This document shows positions 53,753-61,977 of a DNA stretch of 64,000 nt, one piece after another. This DNA is from Chitinimonas viridis. GTDB lineage: Bacteria; Pseudomonadota; Gammaproteobacteria; Burkholderiales; Chitinimonadaceae. The notes beneath the pieces are model-generated. The model did not search any database and was not told the DNA's origin. It saw only the letters and a list, made by a program, of their open reading frames with translations. Location: NCBI RefSeq assembly GCF_030409555.1, contig NZ_JAUFPU010000004.1:313680-377679 (forward strand), read 5' to 3'. The position numbers were made by a program, and so were the translations under genes. The stretch's first letter is position 1, and each line of letters opens with the position of its first letter.

Positions 53753-54925
53753 TTATTGCTCGTTCAGGCGGTAGGGCGTCAACGTCATCACCACATTGCC
53801 GCCTACCCCCGCCCAATCGGTATAGGTACGGTTCTTTTCCAGGGTGTAGAACGCGTCCATATAGTCGTCGTCATTGGCGAACCAGTGGCTGGGCATGGCT
53901 TGCACAATGGCGTTAGCCACCGTCGCAATGATGGCGAACTCCGGCTTGAACACACCCAGTATCTTCTCCACGCCCGAGGTCAGCGCCAGTACCAGGTCTT
54001 TGTAGTTGGTATTGTCGTCATGCTCGTAGAACAGCACATTGGCTGCGGCATAACGGAAATCCGCCCACTGGATCAAGATCTGGTTGGGGTTGTAGGTGGT
54101 GCCCGAGTAATCCAGGTAGGGCATGTCTACCGCCACAATCTGGGCCTTGGCCTGGTCTGGCTGAACGCCCGACACCAGCGCGTACACCTCGGCCGCACCC
54201 GAGATCCAGGGTTCCTGGTCGTCCTTGACCGAGATACGGTCGAGCTTGGCGGTATCGACATAGCCACCGGCCTGCGCCCGTGCTTGCTGGGCCAGCTTGC
54301 CCGGCGCGGTCTGCATGCCATGCTGGCGCAAGGCCTGGTTGATCAGCTTGAGGCCGGCACGCATGTCTTCGCGGGCATCGATGTCGGCAACCAGCACCGG
54401 CACATTCGGTGCCGAACGGGCATCGAAACGATGGACATTGCCCTGGCGATCGTAGGCCTCGATCACCTTCCACTGCTTGTCGTCACCTGCGGGTTCAAAG
54501 GCCACCAGGGTATTGGCCAGGCTGACCTCGGTGCTGGCCGTGGGCTGGTACAGCCGCACTTGCAGCAGGCCATCGCTATAGCCCTGCAGACCCTTGTGGC
54601 GCAGCGCCTCCTGATCCAGCCGCTTCAGCCCTTGGCTGTTGACCACTTGCTTGCCGGCAAAGCGCTGCACCCGCTCATACTGGGCCAGCACATTGCGCAG
54701 CGACGCAGCCTTGGCCTGTCCGGGTTTGGCTTCGACCTTCATCCGCTGCGCCAGGCTGGCGGCAAAATCGGGGTCGTTCAGCAATTGCGATACTTCATGC
54801 GCAGCCTGGCGCTTCACCAGGTCTACCGGTGTAGCGACTGCATTCAGGTCTTCCGCCTGTACACCCAATGCCAGTAGGCAGGCAGCGCCTACCAGGCAAC
54901 GTCGGGCCAGATGTTTCACACTCAT
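53753..54925 (-). CDS. Secreted protein, possibly DUF3103 type
   Basis: A 390-residue exported protein with a clear signal peptide (M-S-V-K-H-L-A-R-R-C then a hydrophobic stretch ending V-Q-A). The overall layout and segments such as E-P-W-I-S-G-A-A-E-V-Y-A-L-V-S-G-V and M-P-Y-L-D-Y-S-G-T-T-Y-N-P-N-Q recall the DUF3103 family from memory; this needs a search. No catalytic motif is recognised. The start has AAGGAG 6-11 nt upstream. It is a single gene bounded by a terminator and a long intergenic region. Confidence 0.65.
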   Translation of the reverse strand: MSVKHLARRCLVGAACLLALGVQAEDLNAVATPVDLVKRQAAHEVSQLLNDPDFAASLAQRMKVEAKPGQAKAASLRNVLAQYERVQRFAGKQVVNSQGLKRLDQEALRHKGLQGYSDGLLQVRLYQPTASTEVSLANTLVAFEPAGDDKQWKVIEAYDRQGNVHRFDARSAPNVPVLVADIDAREDMRAGLKLINQALRQHGMQTAPGKLAQQARAQAGGYVDTAKLDRISVKDDQEPWISGAAEVYALVSGVQPDQAKAQIVAVDMPYLDYSGTTYNPNQILIQWADFRYAAANVLFYEHDDNTNYKDLVLALTSGVEKILGVFKPEFAIIATVANAIVQAMPSHWFANDDDYMDAFYTLEKNRTYTDWAGVGGNVVMTLTPYRLNEQ

Positions 54926-55208
54926 GATTTCTCCTTAAGTTTTTATGGGTACTACATCGGTACGCCTTATCTCTACCAAGCGACCGATAGGTAAAACCTT
55001 AGTTGAGAGATCATGACAAATCAATATTTTGATGAAAATAATTCTCGACAGAAAATCCGGAAGGCGCGCCATGCCCGCCGACTGGTGATCACCAAGCATC
55101 CAGCCAAGTGCCCGATATATATAGGTAAATAGCGCGCATCATCCTGCCACAGCAGCCGGCCAGGCCCAACTGGTAGAAGTAATGGGCTTTGTCGATAAAA
55201 CCACGCCA

Positions 55209-55238
55209 CCCATATACATTTGTGTAAATGTATATGGG
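55209..55238. promoter_or_regulatory. Perfect 13-bp palindrome, candidate MarR-family operator
   Basis: CCCATATACATTT (55209-55221) and its inverse AAATGTATATGGG (55226-55238) flank a GTGT centre. The AT-rich symmetric arms and the location upstream of a MarR-type gene fit an operator; a hairpin in RNA is the alternative. Confidence 0.5.
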
Positions 55239-55299
55239 CATGCTAGTTTTAGCCCCGTGAACTCTGGCCCAGGCCGGCAGCGAACAGAGCAGCTTCCAC

Positions 55300-55324
55300 C
55301 AGCGCCTCCGGGCGCTGTTTTTTT
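55300..55324 (+). terminator. Orphan intrinsic terminator upstream of marR
   Basis: A 7-bp stem CAGCGCC/GGCGCTG with a TCCG loop and a seven-T tract (55318-55324). No plus-strand gene ends near it, and marR starts 112 bp later. It suggests a small RNA or attenuated leader. Confidence 0.8.
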
Positions 55325-55435
55325 CTGTGCCCGCCCCCACCGGCCTGCATACCCGCCCATCCCACACCAGCTCTTGGTGAAATAGTTGGCCGCAAGCTCT
55401 AGAATCCGCCCATTCCCCTACTACGGCGCAAGCCA

Positions 55436-55918
55436 ATGCCTCGCCCTGACCACCCTCTGGATGTAGAAGTACTGCAACAGTTCCGGCTGATCTTCCAATC
55501 CGTGCGCAAGCATTTTCAGTCAGTAGAGAAGCAATGCGGCATCTCGGGCTCGCAGCTCTGGGCTCTGGCACGCATCGCCCAACAGCCAGGCCAGCGGGTT
55601 ACCGAACTGGCCCGCGCCATGGCCATACATCAATCCACCGCCAGTAATCTGATAGAAGACCTGGTGCGCCAAGGCCTGATCAGGCGCGAGCGCAGCCAGC
55701 AGGATCAACGTGCCGTCTTGCTGCACCCTACCGAGCAGGGCTTGGCCATCTATCAACGCGCCCCGCAACCGCTGCGCGGACTCCTGCCCGATGCCCTGGA
55801 AAAGCTTGACCCCGCCGTATTGCACGCGCTGCACGCCCAACTGGAGACCCTCATCCGCGCCATGGGCCAGGATGTCGACCCCAAGGCCAAGCACACACCG
55901 CTATCGGATATCCACTAG
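55436..55918 (+). CDS. MarR family transcriptional regulator
   Basis: A 160-residue winged-helix regulator. Typical sequence is present: F-R-L-I-F-Q-S-V-R-K-H-F at the dimer helix, then S-G-S-Q-L-W-A-L-A-R-I, V-T-E-L-A-R-A-M-A-I-H-Q-S-T-A-S-N-L in the recognition region, and R-E-R-S-Q-Q-D-Q-R-A-V-L-L-H in the wing. The target and ligand are unknown; the palindrome at 55209 and the downstream lipoprotein gene are the obvious candidates for control. Confidence 0.93.
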   Translation: MPRPDHPLDVEVLQQFRLIFQSVRKHFQSVEKQCGISGSQLWALARIAQQPGQRVTELARAMAIHQSTASNLIEDLVRQGLIRRERSQQDQRAVLLHPTEQGLAIYQRAPQPLRGLLPDALEKLDPAVLHALHAQLETLIRAMGQDVDPKAKHTPLSDIH

Positions 55919-56072
55919 CGCGCTGGCGGGCTGAAAATAGCACTACCGGAGGGCATGCCGCCCTGCCCAGCCGCCAGCACGCCACACATCCTGCCCCAAC
56001 CGCACCTTGCATTCGCACTGGCGCCCGCTTGTTGGCATCATGCGCAGCAATTGCAATCCACGAGACTCGCGC

Positions 56073-57542
56073 ATGAAGTACCTGCTCCTCCCCCTCGCAG
56101 CGGCCATCCTCACCGGCTGTGCCAATTTATCGACCAGCCAGCCCGGCAGCAGCCTGGATGGTTCGGGCTATCCTGTCGAAGTCTGTGCCCCGCGCTATGC
56201 CGGGGTCGCCGCCAGTTGCCAGCTGTCGGGTGCTGGCAGCAAGCAGGTCTGGCGTGCCAACCTCATCAGTGATGGCAAGCTCTATATCGGTGGCGCCCTG
56301 CGCGTAGGCAGCGACGGCCGGGTGGAAGCCGCCGGCTGCCAGGTTGCCGACGACGACGCCGTCGTGGTCGACTGCCCCGGCGCCTTGCTGTCTGCCGGCC
56401 TGATCAATCTGCACGAGCATATCGACTACAGCTATCAGCAACCGCCGCAACCGCCCAAGCTCACCTGGCAGCATCGGCATGAGTGGCGCAAGCTGCTGCC
56501 GGCCGAGCGTGGCTTTGAAGGCGACGCCCCCAAAGATGCCCAGGCCCGTACCGAGGTATCCGAGCGCGCCATGCTGAGGCATGCCCTCAGCGGCACCACC
56601 GCCCTGGCAGGCGCCAAGGACTATCGCGTGTTCCTGCGTAATCTCAAGCTGGTGGACGGCCAATTGGCCACGCCAGCAGGCAAGCCCATCACCGACAACA
56701 CCTTCCCGCTCAACGACGCTCGCAGCATGCAATGGCCGCTGGCCCCCTGCACCCGCGAGCAACTTACCCAGATCAAGTTCGACCCAGCCAATCCCTATGT
56801 GCCCCATGTAGGAGAAGGCACCAATGACGGGGCCCGGCATGAGATCGATTGCGTACTGGACGCCATACGCGACAAAGCCAGCCCCAGCGCCTTCATCCAC
56901 GCCGTGGCTGTTGCCGGGCCACAACTGCAGCGCCTGGCCGAGCAGAAAGTCGCCGTTGTCGCCTCGCCCCGCTCCAACTTTCAGCTCTATGGCCGTACGG
57001 CCCCCCTGGCCGAGTTCAAGCAGGCCGGCGTCAATATCGCCCTGGGCACCGATTGGTCGCCATCCGGCTCGCTGACCGAACTGGACGAGGCCCGCTGCCT
57101 GGCCCGCTACAACCGCGACAGCCTGCAAAGCCTGTTCAGCGGCGCCGACATCCACCGCATGATGACCGAGAACGCCGCAGCCGCCGTCGGCCTGCAGGGC
57201 CAACTCGGCAAACTGGCCGTGGGCGAGCAAGCCGATTTCGTCCTGTTCGATACCGAAGCCCGCCCCTCGCTCAGTGCCATCCTGGATCACAGCGCCTTGC
57301 GCCAGACCCTGGCGGTCTTCATCGGCGGCCGGGCAGCCAGCCTGCCTAGCAGTTGGTTCGGCAAGCTACCGCAACTGGAGCACTGCATGGCCGACCCCCG
57401 CGACCTGTGCGGCCAGCAGCGCACCATCTGCGGCGCCCACCCGCAGCGCAACCTGGCCCAGCTAATGCAGCAAGCCACCTACACCATAGACGACGCCAAA
57501 ATCTGCCAACCGCAGCCCACCAATGACTGCGTGCTGCGGTAA
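56073..57542 (+). CDS. Amidohydrolase-family lipoprotein
   Basis: A 489-residue metal-dependent hydrolase. It has a lipoprotein signal (M-K-Y-L-L-L-P-L-A-A-A-I-L-T-G-C, Cys at 16). The barrel motifs are G-L-I-N-L-H-E-H (H-x-H), the later I-H-A-V-A-V His, and the catalytic Asp in L-G-T-D-W-S-P-S-G. Cysteines in the last 60 residues may form disulphides, which fits an exported enzyme. The substrate is unknown. The ATG at 56073 is preferred over one 22 codons earlier because the lipobox then has normal spacing; its ribosome-binding site is weak. Confidence 0.85.
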   Translation: MKYLLLPLAAAILTGCANLSTSQPGSSLDGSGYPVEVCAPRYAGVAASCQLSGAGSKQVWRANLISDGKLYIGGALRVGSDGRVEAAGCQVADDDAVVVDCPGALLSAGLINLHEHIDYSYQQPPQPPKLTWQHRHEWRKLLPAERGFEGDAPKDAQARTEVSERAMLRHALSGTTALAGAKDYRVFLRNLKLVDGQLATPAGKPITDNTFPLNDARSMQWPLAPCTREQLTQIKFDPANPYVPHVGEGTNDGARHEIDCVLDAIRDKASPSAFIHAVAVAGPQLQRLAEQKVAVVASPRSNFQLYGRTAPLAEFKQAGVNIALGTDWSPSGSLTELDEARCLARYNRDSLQSLFSGADIHRMMTENAAAAVGLQGQLGKLAVGEQADFVLFDTEARPSLSAILDHSALRQTLAVFIGGRAASLPSSWFGKLPQLEHCMADPRDLCGQQRTICGAHPQRNLAQLMQQATYTIDDAKICQPQPTNDCVLR

Positions 57543-57621
57543 GTGCCTGCCATGAACTAAAATCGGTAATGGGGTATGTGCAACTGCACCGGCGCCAGGG
57601 CGACCTGATAGCGCCTGGCAG

Positions 57622-58500
57622 CTAGGCAGCCATTGCGCTCCCCAGCGCCTGTTGCAGCAGCTGAAACACCACCTTGATACGCATCGTCTCGCGCAAATCG
57701 GGGTGGATCAGCAGCCAGAGAGACGTTGCGCACTCGGGTAAGGGCTCCCCCACTCGCTGCAATGCGGTAGCGGCATCACCGAGTACGCAGGGCAGTACCG
57801 CCAAGCCCAGGCCGTGGATACAGGCCTCCCGCACCAGGCCAAAGCTGCTGGTGCGGTATCCCACCTGCTCCAGTGGCTGGCGCGCCGCCAGCCAGCGCAG
57901 GGTGCGGTGGCCGCTGTAGGTGTCGTCCAGCGCAATCCACGCATGGTCTTCTAACGCCAGCGCTGCGGTGGCCGCCAGATAGGGCCGCGCCCCATAGACA
58001 CAAAAGTCCAGCGGTGCAATACGCTTGCCTATCAGGTAATCAGGCGGTTGTGAGGTGGGACGGATGGCGATATCGGCATCGCGCTTAGATAGATTGGCCG
58101 AGCGATTATCGACTTCTACCGTCAGGGTGATCTGCGGATATTGCCGGCGGCACTGCGCAATGATGGGTTGCAGCAGCGCGAGGGCAATGCTGTCTGTGGT
58201 GGAGATACGCACCTGCCCGCTGGGGCGCAGATCGCGGCCTGCCACCCGTAACAAGGCCTGGGTAGCCGTGCTGTCCATCTCGGCCCCCGCCCGTATCAGT
58301 TCCTCTCCCGCCGCGGTAGCGTGGTAGCGACCACCGCTGCGCTCGAACAGCCGCACGCCCAGGCGGCCCTCCAGCTGATTCAGCCGCCGGAACACCGTTG
58401 CATGGTTCACCCCCATACGCCTGGCGGCACCAGCCAGCGAGCCGCTTTCGCCTATCCAGGCAACCAGGCGCAGATCGTTCAGGTCTTCCACTTCTTGCAT
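57622..58500 (-). CDS. LysR-type transcriptional regulator
   Basis: A 292-residue LysR protein. The N-terminal helix-turn-helix is clear (G-S-L-A-G-A-A-R-R-M-G-V-N-H-A-T-V-F-R-R-L-N-Q-L-E), followed by the effector domain (V-R-I-S-T-T-D-S-I-A; D-A-D-I-A-I-R-P-T). It is divergent from the metallo-hydrolase-like gene, with 91 bp between the start codons, and probably regulates it. Confidence 0.93.
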   Translation of the reverse strand: MQEVEDLNDLRLVAWIGESGSLAGAARRMGVNHATVFRRLNQLEGRLGVRLFERSGGRYHATAAGEELIRAGAEMDSTATQALLRVAGRDLRPSGQVRISTTDSIALALLQPIIAQCRRQYPQITLTVEVDNRSANLSKRDADIAIRPTSQPPDYLIGKRIAPLDFCVYGARPYLAATAALALEDHAWIALDDTYSGHRTLRWLAARQPLEQVGYRTSSFGLVREACIHGLGLAVLPCVLGDAATALQRVGEPLPECATSLWLLIHPDLRETMRIKVVFQLLQQALGSAMAA

Positions 58501-58591
58501 TTTTGCAAACCCTGCTTGTTGTTATTGTCAATTCTATTGCAAATATCGACATCATAGAATGCAGCCATCCCAACCTGAGCTGGAGACCAAC

Positions 58592-59560
58592 ATGAAACAG
58601 AATCTGATCAGCACCACCCTTGCCGTACTGTTTGCTGTGGGTACGGTCCACGCCGCAGAGCCCATCTGGGATGGCAACAAGGTGCAGATGGTGAGCGAGA
58701 AGCTGGGTGACGGCACCTATGCCTTCTATGCCGACAATGCCCGCGAGCTGAACGCCAAGGGAGGTGCAGCCGCCACTAGCGGTGGCCTGATCGTGGGCAG
58801 CAAGGGGGCGCTGCTGGTCGAGACCATGCTCAACCAGCGCCTGAACACACAGGTGCAAGCACTCAGCCAGAAGCTGGGCAAGAAACCGCTGCTCTATGCC
58901 GTCAACACCAGCGCACACGGTGACCATGCCTACGGCAATATGTATCTGCCTGCCGCTACCGTCGTCGTCCAACATGCCCATACCCGACGCTATATGGATC
59001 ATCACCTGGCAGACGACAAGGCCTTCATGATCAAGCACTTCGGCACGGGCCGCGGCATCGAGGAGATCAAAGCACGTACCGGCGATGTGCTGGTACCCGC
59101 CGGCGGCACCGTCAGCCTGGATCTGGGCGGCAAGACCGTAGACGTGATGGATTTCGGCTTTGCCCAAACCGGCGGTGACCTGTGGGTGTGGGAACCCCAG
59201 GCCAAGGTTTTGTGGGCCGGCAACGCGATCATCGCCAGCAAGCCTGCCCTACCCTGGCTGCTGGACGGCAAGCTGGAAGCCACACTGGCCACGCTGCGCC
59301 GCGTCTATGATTTCCTGCCGGCCGATGCGCGTATTGTCCCCGGCCATGGCGTACCCTTGGTCAAGGAAGACCTGAAGTGGCATATCGACTACCTGGCCAC
59401 CGTGCATGCCCAGGTCAAGGCCGCCGTAGCGCAGGGCCTTAGCCTGGAACAGACGGTCAAGCAGGTCGCCATGCCGGAGTTCGCTGGCTACGCCCTGTTT
59501 GGCTGGGTACACCCCGGCCTGAACGTACCCGCCGCTTACAAGGACTTGAGCGCCAGGTAA
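58592..59560 (+). CDS. Metallo-beta-lactamase-fold protein with altered metal site
   Basis: A 322-residue exported protein with a signal peptide (M-K-Q-N-L-I-S-T-T-L-A-V-L-F-A-V-G-T-V-H-A). The fold is that of secreted MBL hydrolases, but the H-x-H-x-D-H motif reads S107-A-H109-G-D111-H112, the second His position reads F-A-Q192-T-G-G-D, and the bridging Asp reads A-G-N211. Only H109, D111, H112 and H252 (V-P-G-H-G) remain. It may bind metal differently or be inactive. The ATG at 58592 follows GGAG. A LysR gene is divergent. Confidence 0.85.
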   Translation: MKQNLISTTLAVLFAVGTVHAAEPIWDGNKVQMVSEKLGDGTYAFYADNARELNAKGGAAATSGGLIVGSKGALLVETMLNQRLNTQVQALSQKLGKKPLLYAVNTSAHGDHAYGNMYLPAATVVVQHAHTRRYMDHHLADDKAFMIKHFGTGRGIEEIKARTGDVLVPAGGTVSLDLGGKTVDVMDFGFAQTGGDLWVWEPQAKVLWAGNAIIASKPALPWLLDGKLEATLATLRRVYDFLPADARIVPGHGVPLVKEDLKWHIDYLATVHAQVKAAVAQGLSLEQTVKQVAMPEFAGYALFGWVHPGLNVPAAYKDLSAR

Positions 59561-59688
59561 ACACAGCCCAGCAAAAAGGCGGTGCCGGATTCTGGCATCC
59601 ACACCGCCCTTACGCATTGCGCCCCCTTCACGGTGAGGCCAGCCTGCAATGGGGTAACCCCCAAGCATGGCCATGCAGCCAAGAACCG

Positions 59689-59868
59689 CTAACGCCTATG
59701 CACCACCACGGTATGCAGCCTGCCCACCGACGGCGCCTTGGCGCAGGTATCGGCCGCAGCGCAGCCGCCCTGGCGGCGGTAGCTGCAGCGCAAGCAGGGG
59801 TCTACCCGCCAAGCCAGCCAGCCTACTCCCAAGGCAACACCCAGCAGTAGCAGGCCGGCCATGATCAT
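59689..59868 (-). CDS. Small Cys-rich membrane protein at end of tonB-exbBD operon
   Basis: A 59-codon gene beginning one base after the exbD stop (TAG-C-ATG). The product opens M-I-M-A-G-L-L-L-L-G-V-A-L-G-V-G-W-L, one transmembrane helix, then a short soluble tail with C-L-R-C, G-G-C and D-T-C and a final basic R-R. Layout and size recall the FeoB-associated Cys-rich membrane proteins, though homology is not proven. Its coupling to exbD and the even set of four cysteines argue that it is real. A metal- or redox-related role in iron uptake is inferred. Confidence 0.6.
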   Translation of the reverse strand: MIMAGLLLLGVALGVGWLAWRVDPCLRCSYRRQGGCAAADTCAKAPSVGRLHTVVVHRR

Positions 59869-59869
59869 G

Positions 59870-60294
<425 letters not shown>

Positions 60295-60298
<4 letters not shown>

Positions 60299-61041
60299 CG
60301 ACCCCCTGCGTGGCTGGGCTTGACGCTGGTCAGCACGGGCTTGCCGCCCGGCTCGGTGCGCACTGCGGGTGCGCCGGTGACAAAGTAGGCATGCAGGTCG
60401 TGGGCAAAGCGGTTGATACGGCCCAGCAAGGCATTGTTGCCACGGGTCAGCGCGTTGTAGCCCAATACAGCCGGGATGGCGACCACCAGGCCGAAGGCCG
60501 TCATGATCAGCGACTCGCCCACCGGGCCGGCCACCTTGTCTATGCTCACCTGGCCCGAGAACCCGATGCTGACCAAGGCATGAAAGATACCCCAGACGGT
60601 GCCCAGCAGGCCCACGAAGGGGGCGGTGGAGCCGACCGAGGCCAGGATGGAGAGGCCAGACTGCATGCGCTCTACCGATTCATCAATGGCGCGCTTGAGG
60701 CAGCTGGTCACCCAGTCGCTCAGGGTCAGCTGGCCGTGCAGATCCCCTTGGCTGTCGCGGTGATGCGCCACGGCATCACGGCCTTCTTCCGCCAGGTTAC
60801 GGAAAGGGTTGTCCTCCCGCGTGCCATCCAGCAGGTGCAGGCCTTCGGAGAACGACTGGGCGTGCCAGAACTCGGCCGTTGCGGCGTGGGCCATGCGGCG
60901 CTGCCGCATCTGGCGCAAGGCGCGGGTCACGATCACGTACCACGACACGATGGACATCAGCAGCAGGGCTATGGCTACGCTGCGGGTCACGAAATCGCCC
61001 TGCGCCCACATATTGGCAAGGCTGAAATGGTTGGGGTTCAT
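60295..61041 (-). CDS. exbB: Biopolymer transport protein ExbB
   Basis: A 248-residue MotA/TolQ/ExbB channel protein with three transmembrane helices. Conserved parts are the first helix region L-L-M-S-I-V-S-W-Y-V-I, the T-A-P-F-V-G-L-L-G-T-V-W-G-I segment and the last helix E-S-L-I-M-T-A-F-G-L-V-V-A-I-P-A-V. With ExbD it couples the proton gradient to TonB. Confidence 0.95.
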
Positions 61042-61110
61042 ACCAAGAAGTCTCCGGTGTAACAGATCAGGTGGCAGGTACGGCGCGTACCGTCCACTGT
61101 GTTGGGCAAA

Positions 61111-61764
61111 TCAGGCGTCCAGCGAAAAATTGATGGGCAGGTCATAGCGATAGGGGATGGCGGCATCCCCCTGCTTGGCTGGCACAAAGCGCCAGCGCTT
61201 GACGGCCGCCAGGGCAGCGTCATCCAAGCGGTCGTGACCGCTGGAGCGCTTGAGCTTGATGTCGCCCACCGAGCCATCGGCCAGCACATACACCGAAAGC
61301 ACTACCCGCCCCGCTTCGCCCAGCTTGCGCGACATGGCCGGGTAGCCCGGTGCCTGGTTATTGAGGTAGCTGGCATTGCTCAGCGGCGGCACGATGGGGG
61401 CTGGTGCGGGCTCGGGTGCTGCTGCAGGCTCAGCCTTGGCCACCTCGACCGGCGGTGTCGGCTCGACCGGGGGAGCTGTAATGGCATTGGGCGCTGGTGG
61501 CGCCTGCTTGATCGGTGGCAGCGGCGTAGGCGTGGGCTTGGGCCGGACGACAGGCTGGGGTTTGGGCGGCTGCGGGGTGGGCTCGCTGGGCGGCGCCACG
61601 ACGGGCATGGGCTGGGGCAGCACGACAGCCGTGATCACTTCGGGCGGCTTGATAGGCATGGGCCTACCCATGCCCATGGCCAGCCCGCCCAAGGCAAGCG
61701 CGTGGGCACCGCAGACCAGCAGCAAGGGGGTAAAACCAGGGTTCAAGGCGCGAAGGCTGGGCAT
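61111..61764 (-). CDS. tonB: Energy transducer TonB
   Basis: A 217-residue TonB. The N-terminal helix (L-L-L-V-C-G-A-H-A-L-A-L-G-G-L) anchors it in the inner membrane, a long Pro-rich spacer follows (residues ~55-125), and the C-terminal domain has Y-P-A-M-S-R-K-L-G-E-A-G-R-V-V-L-S-V-Y and W-R-F-V-P-A. It serves outer-membrane receptors such as the one at the window start. It is the first gene of tonB-exbB-exbD-small gene, with Fur-like boxes upstream. Confidence 0.94.
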   Translation of the reverse strand: MPSLRALNPGFTPLLLVCGAHALALGGLAMGMGRPMPIKPPEVITAVVLPQPMPVVAPPSEPTPQPPKPQPVVRPKPTPTPLPPIKQAPPAPNAITAPPVEPTPPVEVAKAEPAAAPEPAPAPIVPPLSNASYLNNQAPGYPAMSRKLGEAGRVVLSVYVLADGSVGDIKLKRSSGHDRLDDAALAAVKRWRFVPAKQGDAAIPYRYDLPINFSLDA

Positions 61765-61800
61765 GAAACAACAATCAAAAACAAAATGAGTTTGCGAAGT

Positions 61801-61830
61801 ATTCTCATTTTATTGAGAATTGTTTTCAAT
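61801..61830. promoter_or_regulatory. Overlapping Fur-box-like palindromes upstream of tonB
   Basis: ATTCTCAT-TTTA-TTGAGAAT (61801-61820) is an inverted repeat with one centre mismatch region, and ATTGAGAATTGTTTTCAAT (61812-61830) is a second, close to the Fur consensus GATAATGATAATCATTATC. They lie 37-66 bp upstream of the tonB start, where iron-loaded Fur would repress. Confidence 0.75.
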
Positions 61831-61977
61831 AGCAAAAGAAATTGCTGCCGTGCAACAGATTTGCATCAGCCCTTGGCCTCAACAAAACAGCAGCTTAGCG
61901 CCACCCTCTCCAGATCGGTACCCATCATGCATGCCATCCAGGCCCTTGCCCTGCCCATGCGCCGTACAATCAGCGCC

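Larger units (their letters stand above)
54926..55435. other. Long intergenic region upstream of marR
   Basis: This 510-bp gap holds AT-rich DNA near the 53753-54925 gene start, a 30-bp palindrome at 55209-55238 and a strong plus-strand terminator at 55300-55324 with no gene before it. No convincing protein-coding frame was seen. A short untranslated transcript ending at 55324 would explain the terminator. Confidence 0.5.

Noticed and set aside
53641-54877. Apparent fusion of the IS3 OrfB frame to a long C-terminal part
   Set aside because: Beyond 53640 the frame passes a terminator and runs antisense to the secreted-protein gene; it is not a real fusion.
56127-57290. A 387-codon minus-strand frame opposite the amidohydrolase lipoprotein
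   Set aside because: It lacks a ribosome-binding site and motifs, while the plus frame has a lipobox and metal ligands.
61099-61977. Long N-terminal extension of the YheT-type hydrolase
   Set aside because: The extension runs antisense through tonB; homology starts only at about 61978.
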